Source: CAMBRF01 sp964404035
GTDB lineage: Bacteria > Verrucomicrobiota > Kiritimatiellia > CAIKKV01 > CAITUY01
Assembly: GCA_964404035.1 (NCBI GenBank)
Contig: CAYOIT010000002.1
Coordinates: 1-64,000, forward strand
Direction: 5' to 3'
DNA length: 64,000 bases
Of this stretch, positions 36,696 through 46,101 are shown piece after piece (the stretch's first letter is position 1; every line of letters begins with the position of its first letter). Under the pieces are notes generated by a model, which had not been told where the DNA came from, did no database searches, and saw only the letters and a program-made list of their open reading frames with translations. A program made the translations under genes and the position numbers.

Positions 36696-39600
36696 TTACC
36701 GGAACATGAAACTGGTGCCAGTGGGCCCGTAGCCGCCCCATACGATGGTTCCGGGCTGGCCGGGATAGGTGGTCGCGAATCCGCCTGTGGCGCTATAGCG
36801 AACCTGGACGGCATTGGTGCTGGCACCGGGCGACATGGACCAGACCGCGAGCCGGCCGCCACCGCCTCCGCCTTCGTAACTATAGATTCCATTGGCGAAG
36901 TTTCCACCATCCACACGGAGTTCACCGTTGGTGCTGCCCATGAACCGTCGACACGTAATATAGATGCCTCCTCCCGATCCGCCCCCGGCAGACTGAGTCA
37001 CGGCACGCTGCCCCTTCGCCGTAATCGTGCCCTCAAGGCTCACGCGGTTTACGACCTCCAGGTGCACCAGCCCACCGCCCGCGCCGGCATAGGATCCGTT
37101 CAAACCGCCGCCCCCGCCGCTGCCACAGTGGACCGGCGCATTGGAGTCCCCGTAGATTCCTCCGCCAGGTCCCTGGTAACTCCCAGTCCCGGGTTGATAG
37201 CCGCCCTGCCCGCCATAGCTCCCGCCGCAGGTTCCTTTGCCCCAGCCACGGCCTTGGCCCGGCACCCAGAACTGTTCATACGCCCCACCGCCTGCCGCGC
37301 AGCCCTTGCCATCGGCATCAAATCCGCCGCCTGGTTGGATCGTAACGTTCGCAGCCCGGAACCAGGGCGAACCACCATCGATCGGATGTGAGTAGGGGTA
37401 TATCCAACAGTTCGTGGCGGCTGAAACATCGCCCCCGATGTCCACCAGAGCTGTATACGCATTGGTGGTTCCATTCGTGGAACCACCGTAGACGTACAGA
37501 TCTCCACCGTTGGTCAAGGTCAGATTGCCTCCCGCTCTCAGAATCAGGTTGCTCACAAGCAGATACGCGGATGCGCCGCTGATCGACACGTCGTGTGCGA
37601 CCGACAGATCGGCGGATGCCACCCGCAAGGCCCCGCTGACCGTCAGGCTCGCGGCATTGAACAACGTCGGATCGACGATACTGGCCGTCCCCGAGGCGAT
37701 GGTGATGTCATCCTCACGATTCGGCACCCCGGCTGGCGACCAGTTGGTCGGACTCAACCAATCGCCTGTCCCGGTCCAAACCCGCGCACCCGGGGTCTGA
37801 CTGGCGAAATTGGCCCGTATCGTCCGCGCCTGGTTCATCGTGACCGTCAACGGGTTGTTCGTATGACTCCCCGCCGGAACGCCCGTATCCGACCACATCA
37901 GGAAATAATAGCCGCCGTTCGTCACGGCCGTGAGCGTCACCAGCGTGCCGTTCGTATACCAGCCCGACACAGGCGTCTGCAACGCACCGTTCGTGTTCGC
38001 CGACGCCGTCAGATAGAACTGATTGGTCCAGAGCCAGGTCAGAACAACGTTCGTATTCAGTTGGAAAATCGCCTCCGTCGTGGAACCGTTCGTGATAAGG
38101 GGCCCGGTATCGATCTGCAACGTCCAACCGAGACAGACATAACGAACGCCGTTGGACTCGTCCGCGGGATTATTCACACTGTTGGTCACCCAGTCGCCCT
38201 GCAAACCGCCATTCGCCCCATAGTCAAGGGATGAGGCGGTGCCATGCCGAGTCGGACTTCCGGCTATGGTCAGATTGAGATAACCGGCGGTCAGCGCCCG
38301 CACGACCGTCCCGGATGCGCCGGGATAACCGCTCCCGCTGGCCCCGCCGTCGGAGGATATCGTGCCGTCGAAATTGTCGATCCGCGAGTACATCGCAATG
38401 CGTCCACCGCCGCCACCGCCGGGTGTCCCCCCGACGGCATTGGCAGCGCCCCCATTGGCACGGATCGTCCCGAAGGCCACATCGAACGCATCGGCCTGCA
38501 GGCAGATACCGCCGCCCGCGCCGCCTGCGCCGGCTGTGCTGCCGTTACCATTCGCGGTCACCGTTCCGTCGATCCTGGCGATGCCGTCGATTTCCATGGC
38601 GATCAGTCCCCCACCCGCTCCACCGGGGTTGTTGGCGGGCTGGCCACCGCCGCCTCCGCTGCCGGCCTTCATGGGGGTGTTCGAGCTGTCATAGACGCCA
38701 CCGCCGGCATATCTGCCGCCCTGACCCCCATGGCTGCCTCCGCCATACTGCGCGCCCCATCCGGGCCCGGAACCGACCGTCGTACTGGATGCCCAACCTA
38801 AACCATCGGCGTTGATACCCCCTCCCGCATTAATGGCGAGCCCTCCCACCTGCCAGAAGCACGAAGCACCATTCGTATTCATGGAATAGGGATAGATCCA
38901 GCAGTTCGCAGCCACCGACACCGTCCCCGTCACTCCGATCACTGCGCCATAGTTTGTGGAACCCGAACGATAGGCCGTATTGCGAAGGTGCAACGTGGAA
39001 CCGATGGCGGTATTGGTCAGAACCAGATTGCCACCGCACGTCATATCCAACGGCTTCAGATCCAACAACGATCCGATCAGGGTCAGATCGTTCGACACGC
39101 AAAACGCGAAGTTAGTCTCCTGGAACGTGACTTGGGAGTTGGTCAGGGTCAGACTGGGAGGGCTCCACTGGTTGAACCCATAGTAGAGCCCGTTCCAGGC
39201 CACCGTCAGATTCGTGCCCAGCAGCTGGCTGTCGGGAAGATGGATGGTCCCGCGTCCCGCTTCGGCAGTCCCTTTGAAGCCGCGGTCGCAGGCAAGTCCC
39301 GCCACCGCTGTGCCCGGGGCCACGGCGGTGTAACTGACCGCAAGCCGGCCACCCCCCCCATGGCCGCCGTAGGAACCCGACAGCGACCCGCCGTTCGCCC
39401 GCAACACACCCCCGGTCCCTCCGCTCGTTCCGCAGGTGATCCAGATGCTCCCGCCGGCACCGGCCGAGCTGTTGGCCACATTCTGTCCGTTGGCGGTAAC
39501 CGTTCCGTTCAGGCTGAATAGTCCTGGGACACGAAGGCGCACCACCCCTCCCCCCGCCCCTGCGGCAAACCCGTCGTTCTTACCGCCGCCACTGCCCGGT

Positions 39601-39719
39601 TCCGTCGGCGCATTCGTGGAATCGTAGAGGGGCCCGAGATTACTGCCGGTGCCGCGTCCGCCGTGACTTCCCCCCCCCCATAGGAGCCACCCGCTCCGGG
39701 TCCATAACCGGACGAATTG
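36696..39719 (-). CDS. Giant glycine-rich / InlB B-repeat protein, 5'-truncated (tail GTSFMFR)
   Basis: About 1,005 codons of a paralogue of 23138-26476: three glycine-rich modules (DSTNAPTEPGSGGGK, DSSNTPMKAGSGGGG, GDSNAPVHCGSGGGG) and an InlB B-repeat (FYLTASANTNGAL...GWYTNG...YYFLMWSDTGVPAG...IRANFA). It ends GPTGTSFMFR. The N-terminus is missing: there is no signal peptide, and upstream sense coding (SSGYGPGAGGSYGGG) is in another frame across a run of about ten C on the plus strand near 39670, then stops at a large inverted repeat. The gene is therefore broken at the 5' end, by the repeat or by recombination, and may not be exported. Confidence 0.75.
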   Translation of the reverse strand, partial: QFVRLWTRSGWLLWGGGSHGGRGTGSNLGPLYDSTNAPTEPGSGGGKNDGFAAGAGGGVVRLRVPGLFSLNGTVTANGQNVANSSAGAGGSIWITCGTSGGTGGVLRANGGSLSGSYGGHGGGGRLAVSYTAVAPGTAVAGLACDRGFKGTAEAGRGTIHLPDSQLLGTNLTVAWNGLYYGFNQWSPPSLTLTNSQVTFQETNFAFCVSNDLTLIGSLLDLKPLDMTCGGNLVLTNTAIGSTLHLRNTAYRSGSTNYGAVIGVTGTVSVAANCWIYPYSMNTNGASCFWQVGGLAINAGGGINADGLGWASSTTVGSGPGWGAQYGGGSHGGQGGRYAGGGVYDSSNTPMKAGSGGGGGQPANNPGGAGGGLIAMEIDGIARIDGTVTANGNGSTAGAGGAGGGICLQADAFDVAFGTIRANGGAANAVGGTPGGGGGGRIAMYSRIDNFDGTISSDGGASGSGYPGASGTVVRALTAGYLNLTIAGSPTRHGTASSLDYGANGGLQGDWVTNSVNNPADESNGVRYVCLGWTLQIDTGPLITNGSTTEAIFQLNTNVVLTWLWTNQFYLTASANTNGALQTPVSGWYTNGTLVTLTAVTNGGYYFLMWSDTGVPAGSHTNNPLTVTMNQARTIRANFASQTPGARVWTGTGDWLSPTNWSPAGVPNREDDITIASGTASIVDPTLFNAASLTVSGALRVASADLSVAHDVSISGASAYLLVSNLILRAGGNLTLTNGGDLYVYGGSTNGTTNAYTALVDIGGDVSAATNCWIYPYSHPIDGGSPWFRAANVTIQPGGGFDADGKGCAAGGGAYEQFWVPGQGRGWGKGTCGGSYGGQGGYQPGTGSYQGPGGGIYGDSNAPVHCGSGGGGGLNGSYAGAGGGLVHLEVVNRVSLEGTITAKGQRAVTQSAGGGSGGGIYITCRRFMGSTNGELRVDGGNFANGIYSYEGGGGGGRLAVWSMSPGASTNAVQVRYSATGGFATTYPGQPGTIVWGGYGPTGTSFMFR

Positions 39720-39735
39720 AGGTATTTTCAATGTT

Positions 39736-40146
39736 TTTAAGGGGTATCCCTTTGACTGGCGGAACCACAACCTGTAGCGCGAAAGGATTCACCACCCGCT
39801 TCGCTGGAGGCACTGAGACACGGAGAGGAATTCGCACGGAGAATAGCTCTGCCTGCGCCTCGGAAACCCAAGTGTTGAACGAATTTCTCATAGGGCAGGA
39901 ACTCTGAGGAAGCCGGTCAGGATCATATTAAGGCTCAGGCCCTATGAGAAATTCGTTCAACGTCTTCTCGGGAGGAAGGAAGAGGCAGGGCAGGATGAGG
40001 TTTTCTCCGTGCCAACTTCTCCGTGGCTCCTCTTTCTCCAGCCTGCCCGCCGTAGCCTTGGCGAAGGAGGGCGGAGCGGGTGGTGAATCTTCTCCTCCTT
40101 GCAACCACAAGGTTAGGGGCTACGCCAGTCAAAGGGATACCCCTTA
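39736..40146. repeat. Large inverted-repeat element (family H), about 410 bases
   Basis: Outer arms AAGGGGTATCCCTTTGACTG (39736-) and CAGTCAAAGGGATACCCCTT (-40144), middle arms CACCACCCGCT and AGCGGGTGGTG, inner arms GTTGAACGAATTTCTCATAG (39876-) and CTATGAGAAATTCGTTCAAC (-39960). The stretch between inner and outer arms matches only partly. It abuts the truncated giant gene. It holds no plausible protein and no transposase, so it resembles a non-autonomous element. Confidence 0.7.
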
Positions 40147-40228
40147 TGTTTTTTGATCCTTGCCACGCCGGACAACACGCATTGCCCAGGCGTGGAAATT
40201 TCAGGCGGGCGATCAACCGTAACCCGGT

Positions 40229-40301
40229 GTGGCACGGGTTTCCAACCCGTCGCCCGGGCCGCAATGAAGAGAAGAGGCTACGGGTGAGACACCCGTGCCA
40301 C
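40229..40301. repeat. Inverted repeat family C, long form
   Basis: Left arm GTGGCACGGGTTTCCAACCC, right arm GGGTGAGACACCCGTGCCAC. The same ends are at 12675-12701 and 63272-63346. It lies downstream of the oxidoreductase gene and may act as its terminator. Confidence 0.7.
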
Positions 40302-40373
40302 CTCAAGAAAGCCACACACCAGAACGTGTAAGGGGTTCCGGCTATACGAGGTTAGGCGAGGATTGGAAAGACC

Positions 40374-41384
40374 TTACCGGATCCGCCCGGCGATGGCCTG
40401 GTTGGTGGCCTCGCGCGCGATCTCCGTCACCCGCATCCCCTCTTCGGCCGAGGTCAGAAGGCCCGAGGGATTCCCATGGAGGGCCTTGGACCATTCGGAA
40501 TACAAGCCCGTGAAATCTTTCTCGTGATGAAACGCCAGCGTGTGCAGGCCATCGCCGTCGGAGAGGGTGAGCGTCTGGGCATGGCGGTCATACCGGATCA
40601 CCCCTTCCGTTCCAATCAGTTCGTACACAAATTCGGAGCGCTTATGCGACGCCGTGTGGTGATAGGAATAACTGATTTCCACCATCGTGTGCGCGCCATT
40701 GGCATGGTCGAGATGCAGCCACAAGTGGTCGGGAGCCTCATACTCGTCCACCCAGGCACCGTGTCCCGAAAAACGAACCACATCCGAGCCCAGCCAGAAG
40801 AGGGCCAGGTCAATCTGATGCGTGCCGCAATCCACCATCGGCCCGCCTTCCAGCATCCGGTCCTCACGCCGTTTCTGAATGATGCGCCGGCCGTCGGGGG
40901 TCGCGCTGTACTTGCCGTGGAGATCCCAGTTGTAGATCAGCCGCAGCGACCGGACCGCGCCGATCGCGCCGGCCTTGACCATCTCCCGTATCTTCAGGGC
41001 GCTGGGACTGAACCGGTAGCAGAAGGCCGTGTGCAGCGGAACTCCCGCCAGCTTCATCGCGGCGATCATTTGTTCGGCCTCCGGGCGATCCATGGCCAAC
41101 GGCTTCTCGCACAGCACCGGAAGCTTATGGCGCGCGGCGGCCAGCACGTTTTCCAGATGGCAGGGTGCGGGCGACGTGATGGTAACCGCCTCAATGCCCG
41201 ACCGGAAGAAGGCCTCGGCATCGGTGAAGCTATGCGGCACACCGTACTGCTCCTTCGCTCGTTTCAGATTGGCCTCATTCGGGTCAAGCAGGGCATACAG
41301 GCTCAAGTCCCCAACCTCGCGAATGGCCGGCAGATGCCCGTACCCCGCCACCGCTCCACACCCGATCAAACCGATTTTTTTCAC
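40374..41384 (-). CDS. Gfo/Idh/MocA-family NAD(P)-dependent oxidoreductase
   Basis: 336 residues. Rossmann nucleotide-binding motif GCGAVAGYGH near the start (KKIGLIGCG), then AVTITSPAPCHLENVLAAA and CEKPLAM with the catalytic-site lysine of EKP at 93-95. The C-terminal domain has GPMVDCGTHQIDLALFWLG, where the His of HQID is the usual active-site residue. Family members oxidise or reduce sugars, inositols or their derivatives. GTG at 41384 is chosen because AAGGAAAG lies about eight bases upstream and because homology begins there; the longer frame runs through a repeat. It lies at the end of the polysaccharide cluster on the same strand. Confidence 0.9.
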   Translation of the reverse strand: MKKIGLIGCGAVAGYGHLPAIREVGDLSLYALLDPNEANLKRAKEQYGVPHSFTDAEAFFRSGIEAVTITSPAPCHLENVLAAARHKLPVLCEKPLAMDRPEAEQMIAAMKLAGVPLHTAFCYRFSPSALKIREMVKAGAIGAVRSLRLIYNWDLHGKYSATPDGRRIIQKRREDRMLEGGPMVDCGTHQIDLALFWLGSDVVRFSGHGAWVDEYEAPDHLWLHLDHANGAHTMVEISYSYHHTASHKRSEFVYELIGTEGVIRYDRHAQTLTLSDGDGLHTLAFHHEKDFTGLYSEWSKALHGNPSGLLTSAEEGMRVTEIAREATNQAIAGRIR

Positions 41385-41430
41385 AATGATCTTTCCTTGC
41401 TGTTTTGTTGGTGCCCTGGCGCCAACCTTC

Positions 41431-41457
41431 GGAGTGCGGCAGTTCGTGACTGCCGCC
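41431..41457. repeat. Half copy of repeat family B
   Basis: GGAGTGCGGCAGTTCGTGAC followed by TGCCGCC, the left half of the composite elements at 46102-46179 and 49820-49899. Its stem is GGCAG...CTGCC. The second half is missing. Confidence 0.65.
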
Positions 41458-41664
41458 TTTCTTTTCCCCGCCCAACGACAAGGAGGTAGGGCGGGGCCGC
41501 CGGACCCGCCGCTCTTCTCAGCTTTTCGGACGGCCCACTTGAAGCGGTCCTGCAACAAAGCAGTGAAGGGATGCGGGGCACCGAAACAGAGCACTCCGGA
41601 AGTCAACAACTCAGCTTTGCATCCGTACCAAGTATCCCTGGAAATGTCAAAATATCAGGCCATG

Positions 41665-41700
41665 TTTTGACCTTGGTTTTGACCTTGGTTTTGACCTCGG
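41665..41700. repeat. Tandem repeat, three copies of TTTTGACCTTGG
   Basis: 12-base units at 41665-41676, 41677-41688 and 41689-41700, the last with one change (CTCGG). No gene or known site is attached to it. Confidence 0.7.
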
Positions 41701-41884
41701 GCACATCACACTTTGAATACGGCCGTTCGCTACTGGCGCCTTGGCTTTGGTGGGCGCGAAGAAAGGTGCCGTAAATACAGTGACGTATCCGACCGGGTGG
41801 ACACCGGTGTCCCTACCGGCGTCAGACCGCGCTGGGACAGCTCGGTCCACCTTGAAGAAGACGCCATCGGCAACCGTAAGCCGC

Positions 41885-44800
41885 TCACTTCTTAACGGGA
41901 ACGGCTTTGGCTTCCGCCTTGGCCTTCTTATCGGCTTCTGCCTTGGCCTTTTTCTCCGCCTCAGCGGCGGCCTTCTTCTCGGCCTCCGCCTTCTTCTTCT
42001 CAGCCTCAAGACGGACACGCTCAGCCTCCGCCGCTTCCGCCGTCACCCCCACATGCACCCACTTGATCTGGCCATCCACGATGTTCTCGGGGATCAGCAT
42101 CAGTTCGTGTTGTCCGGCAGGCAGATCCAGTTCGGCCGCCAACTGCAGCACCACTTCCTCCTTGGCGGACTCAATGACAATCTGCCCATAGGCTCCTCCC
42201 CCGCGAATGACGACCTCCTGAGTGTCGGTCTTGACGGGAATCAGGCGGCCGATCTCCTTGCCGTCTAACCGGGCCACCAGGGCCATGGGCAGGCGCGGTT
42301 TCTTCGGCACAACCGCATAGTACACCTCCAACACCTGTTCCCACTGGGGCAGACTGCTGGGTTTCCCGTCGCTGTAACGGCACCTTCCTTCGAACGTGAC
42401 CATGGTCTTGCCCGGCGCCTTCACGTCGAGGTAGTAGGCCATGCCGTGCCAGAACCGCATATCACCGTTGAGCACGTTGGCGAGCTGCGCATAAACCAGA
42501 TTCGTTCCTTCCATCATGTAGGGATGCCCCGCCTTGGGATCGAAGCTGGCGGGAAACGCCAGATAGCCGGGGGTCCAGGGTTTCTGCCACTTGGCCTCCT
42601 CTTTCGTCGGCGGCTTCGGTCCCTGGCCGAAATCGAGCACCAGCGGCCGCGCCCCCTTGGAGGTCTTCAGCCCTTTGGCGGTCAGCACCACACCCGCCGG
42701 CACGCCCTCCGGCGCGCCTCGCAGATGGAACTCGCGGGCCAGCCGGTCCCGTGTCCGGGCGACGCTTTCGCCCAGCGTATCGGCCGGCAAACCGGCCAAG
42801 GCGTTGGCGCCGGCCTCCAGCCCCGTCACCTCCGTCGCTTGAATCACCACGCTGCCGACTCGCGGCCCCAACGTCCACGGCAACCCCTGAACGACCGCAC
42901 GCCCAGGCCCCGGAAAGCTGCCGGAGACTTCCGGCCATAGGTAGCCTTCCGAAGCAAATCGACTCACGATCGGATTACGATTCGTGCTGCCCGCCAGATC
43001 CAGAAGGATCAGCGGCTTCGCCGAACGCCAGCCGCTCGCGCCCGACCACCAGTCGACGAGGTTATTGTTGGCCGCGCGCTTGACCGAGCCGATCGCCCCG
43101 CCGCCAAGGACCACGGCATTGTCGCTGGTCTGCGTGGACGTGAGGGTGTACCAGAGCCAGAAGTTGGTTACCGCCGGTGCGATCCGGACCTCAACCGTCA
43201 CGCCCCGCTTCGCCAGGACGGCCTTCACCTGTTCAGCCACCGGCGCCAGGGCCTCGGCCTGCTGGCCAAAAAGGGGCAGCACGACGGAGGCGCCGTTGGT
43301 GAGGATGCCGTCGATCGTCGCCACATCGCGAACGATGACCCGATCCATCCACAACCGCGCCATTTCCGCCGGTGCCGCAGGGGCCTTCACCGTGACCGGC
43401 AGCGAGGCCACGCGTCCGTTGAGCAGGCTCCGGACACTGAGTTTCCAGTCCCCCGCCGGCACATTGGCCGGCACAGTCACCTGCATCGAAAAGGCGCCGG
43501 CGCCATCGGTGCCGCGGTAAAACGCGCGGTCGACGGCCCCATCGGGGCGGATCCATTCGACATGGAAAGGCAGCGCAGCCTTGAGCGCCTGGCCCTTTTC
43601 GTCGCGGAACCCGACCGAGAAGGCCAGCGTATCGCCGGCCGTCAGAGTCTGCGTGGCCTTGAGATCCGTTTCGCCCAGTTCCCGGGGCAGCCGCGCAAAA
43701 ACGCGGACCGGCAGTTCCGTCAAGTCGCAGGTGAAGGCTTTGACCTTGCCCATCGCCGCCTCGGCGGTGCAATCGTAAAGGAAACCCTCCACCGGGCCGA
43801 CCGGTTGCAGCGTCTCCTTGACCCGGTACCAATCGGCTTGAGAACTGATACTGGAGTCGTTGACGGCGATCGTGTAATGCGCATCCGGCCCTCCGTTGAG
43901 AGACATCAGGGTTAGCACCGTGTCGGCCGGGGCCGCCGGGCTGCGGAATTCAGCATGCCCCACATCACCCAGCGCCGCGGCAAAGGCGGGCGCCCAGTTT
44001 GTGTAGAGCGTCTGGAAATAGGTCGTTTCGTTCATCCCCGGCGGCGGCCGGACCGAACCGATATTATGGGGGCGCCCCTGCGGCACCATCGGCAACGTCA
44101 CATCCACACGTGTGGAGCCCTCGAGCGGAATCAACGTCGAACCATCCGTCAGCACCTTGCCGCCACCTGCGGTAAAGGCCGCGAGGCGTGACATCACCTT
44201 CCACGGCAGCGGAACCGTCTGTCCGCCGATCATCAGGGCCTTGGTGTTGATCCCTTTCTCGACAATCTCCTCCTCCGTGATAAGTCTCGGCGTGTAGCCC
44301 AGGCGGGTCAGCAAGACCAGCGAGTTGTACATGGACTGGCCGTAGACCGTGGTGATCGGCTGACGCAGACACTGCGTCTTGGAATACAGGACCGCCACCC
44401 CGTGATCCCCCTGGCCCTGCAGCGCCAGGGTGGCAAACCGGTCCATGAACTCCCGCCCGGCCAGCAGTTCGTTGCCCGCCGGTTTCCCCTTGATGTTCTC
44501 CCAGTGTGTCTCGCCATTCATCCCGCCAAAAATATTGCTGAAGCCTTCCAGAGAGAAACCGATGCCGGACCCATGGTGCGGCAGGATATGGGCGGCGACG
44601 CGCAGGAACTTGCCCGGCCAGTCCGCGCGGTGATGGGCAGAGGCCAGCGCATTGCTGAGCCAGACCGGCTTGTCCTCGCCGTTCGCATCCAGCAGCGCCG
44701 CCACCAGCAGCCACTGGAAGTAGTAATCGGGACCGCCGACCTGGTCATTCCAGGTGGACTGATAGCGAAAGTCGAGTGGACGGTAGGCATCCGGCAGGTA

Positions 44801-45982
44801 CTGGCCGTTCTGGACCGTGGAGTGATCGGTCTGGACGCTGGAGGTGAAGCGCAACCCGGGAACCGCCGACAGCACATTGCGCATGTAGGTCGCATAATTG
44901 CGTCCATAGATCCCCATCTGGAAGGCGTGGTAGGCGTCAATCCGCTGCTCCATGGCCATCCGCTCCGCTTCCGGCATGGCCTTGAAATACTTGGACGCCT
45001 CAGCCAGCCAGTCCCGCGTGGGCATATCGATCACCGGCGCGTATTCCGGCCGGCCAATGCTCAGGAAATAGCGGATCATCTCAGCCGAGGTCACGTGGTC
45101 CAGGCCCGTGCGGCGCTTGAACTCGGCCCATTTCAATTCATCTTGCTGTTTGATGTCAGCGCGCAGGGCCACTTCCTCGTCGGGCTTCCAGCCCCAATAG
45201 ATCAGGAGCATCTTGCGACCACCGTCATTAAAGCCGGTGGGATCCCAATCGATCCAGAACCCGGCGTAATTCGGGTAACGCAGGTTGGAGAGAGCGTTGA
45301 GCACCTTGCGCTGGCTCATGCCGTCGAGTTCTTCCGGGTCGCAGATGACGGGAACGAAACTGCTGGGCCGCGTGGTGGGATTCTCAAAATAGAGGGTTCC
45401 CGCCCGCGCCAAGGTGTCCAACCGCGCGTCACGCCCTCTCTCGGCGGTGGCAGGATCCATCATCGCCGTCATTCCTGTCTCCATGAGGTTTGACGCCGTC
45501 TGGTCCCAGAATGACTTACGGAAGGCGTCCCGCGCCGCCACGTTGGTACCGAACGAACCGTCCTTTTGCCATCCAATGCCGGGCATCGTCTCGTCCTGCA
45601 GCGACGCCACCGAGCGCCGCTCCACGGCCGTCAGCGTGAAACGGTCGACGACGGTCATGCCGTTGACTTCCAGGGCATAGTCCCCCGGCGCCAGCCTGGC
45701 CGTATCCAGCAACAGTGTTCCCGGCTTGCCGGAATACAGCCGCATCCGACCAAGGGTGGGACTAACCGCCTCCAACACGACCGTCTCATTGGTGCTCTTC
45801 ACGGCCAGGGGGACCAGTTCACCGACAAAATGCGCCGTACGGGAAAGCGGCATGATCAGCGAGGCGGGCGGTGTCGGCGGATTGGTGGCAACAGGGGCCG
45901 GGGTGGCAGGTTCGGCGATCGCGAGCCCTCCGATGGAGAGTTGGGCAACAAACGCCAAGGCGTGCAGACAACGTGATTTCAT
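41885..45982 (-). CDS. Giant secreted protein of the sulfatase cluster, possible undescribed glycoside hydrolase (paralogue 1)
   Basis: About 1,365 residues. The signal peptide is MKSRCLHALAFVAQLSIGGL followed by AIAEP. An N-terminal beta domain (about 40-130) leads into a barrel-like region with AGFWIDWDPTGF near 240-250, VPGLRFTSSVQTDH near 385, WNDQVGGPDYYFQW near 411-424 and VWLSNALASAHH near 440. Then a Rossmann-like domain (VAVLYSKTQCL..., ALMIGGQTVPLPW..., AGGGKVLTDGSTLI) resembles the trimerisation/amidotransferase-like domain of GH42 beta-galactosidases. Beta-sandwich domains follow. The last 60 residues are a Lys/Ala/Glu-rich helix (EAEKKKAEAEKKAAAEAEKK), TolA-like. It aligns over nearly its whole length with 54284-58198. 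ATG 45982 has GGAG seven bases upstream. Enzyme activity is inference only. Confidence 0.7.
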   Translation of the reverse strand: MKSRCLHALAFVAQLSIGGLAIAEPATPAPVATNPPTPPASLIMPLSRTAHFVGELVPLAVKSTNETVVLEAVSPTLGRMRLYSGKPGTLLLDTARLAPGDYALEVNGMTVVDRFTLTAVERRSVASLQDETMPGIGWQKDGSFGTNVAARDAFRKSFWDQTASNLMETGMTAMMDPATAERGRDARLDTLARAGTLYFENPTTRPSSFVPVICDPEELDGMSQRKVLNALSNLRYPNYAGFWIDWDPTGFNDGGRKMLLIYWGWKPDEEVALRADIKQQDELKWAEFKRRTGLDHVTSAEMIRYFLSIGRPEYAPVIDMPTRDWLAEASKYFKAMPEAERMAMEQRIDAYHAFQMGIYGRNYATYMRNVLSAVPGLRFTSSVQTDHSTVQNGQYLPDAYRPLDFRYQSTWNDQVGGPDYYFQWLLVAALLDANGEDKPVWLSNALASAHHRADWPGKFLRVAAHILPHHGSGIGFSLEGFSNIFGGMNGETHWENIKGKPAGNELLAGREFMDRFATLALQGQGDHGVAVLYSKTQCLRQPITTVYGQSMYNSLVLLTRLGYTPRLITEEEIVEKGINTKALMIGGQTVPLPWKVMSRLAAFTAGGGKVLTDGSTLIPLEGSTRVDVTLPMVPQGRPHNIGSVRPPPGMNETTYFQTLYTNWAPAFAAALGDVGHAEFRSPAAPADTVLTLMSLNGGPDAHYTIAVNDSSISSQADWYRVKETLQPVGPVEGFLYDCTAEAAMGKVKAFTCDLTELPVRVFARLPRELGETDLKATQTLTAGDTLAFSVGFRDEKGQALKAALPFHVEWIRPDGAVDRAFYRGTDGAGAFSMQVTVPANVPAGDWKLSVRSLLNGRVASLPVTVKAPAAPAEMARLWMDRVIVRDVATIDGILTNGASVVLPLFGQQAEALAPVAEQVKAVLAKRGVTVEVRIAPAVTNFWLWYTLTSTQTSDNAVVLGGGAIGSVKRAANNNLVDWWSGASGWRSAKPLILLDLAGSTNRNPIVSRFASEGYLWPEVSGSFPGPGRAVVQGLPWTLGPRVGSVVIQATEVTGLEAGANALAGLPADTLGESVARTRDRLAREFHLRGAPEGVPAGVVLTAKGLKTSKGARPLVLDFGQGPKPPTKEEAKWQKPWTPGYLAFPASFDPKAGHPYMMEGTNLVYAQLANVLNGDMRFWHGMAYYLDVKAPGKTMVTFEGRCRYSDGKPSSLPQWEQVLEVYYAVVPKKPRLPMALVARLDGKEIGRLIPVKTDTQEVVIRGGGAYGQIVIESAKEEVVLQLAAELDLPAGQHELMLIPENIVDGQIKWVHVGVTAEAAEAERVRLEAEKKKAEAEKKAAAEAEKKAKAEADKKAKAEAKAVPVKK

Positions 45983-46101
45983 GAAAATCTCCTGTTCTCT
46001 CACAAGGGAGGGACAACTCGACTATCGACGCCAATATACCTAACAGCCGTATTGATGTATATCGTTAAAACGAGGATCTGCGTCTTGCGGCGAAGCCGCC
46101 T

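Larger units (their letters stand above)
41385..41884. other. 500-base intergenic region with a half family B repeat and a tandem repeat
   Basis: No convincing gene is seen; an Arg-rich frame on the minus strand is the antisense of the Lys/Ala/Glu-rich tail of the giant protein and of the tandem repeat. The region carries the promoter of the oxidoreductase, if it has one. Confidence 0.5.

Noticed and set aside
39736..40146. Large inverted repeat as an insertion sequence
   Set aside because: No transposase frame lies inside; only a non-autonomous or structural repeat can be claimed.
41665..41700. Tandem 12-base repeats as replication iterons
   Set aside because: Only three units, no DnaA boxes, no replication gene and no AT-rich unwinding stretch nearby.
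41647..42018. Arg-rich small minus-strand frame with RSKPRSKPRSK repeats
   Set aside because: It is made of the tandem TTTTGACCTTGG repeat and an out-of-frame reading of the Lys/Ala/Glu-rich tail of the giant protein.
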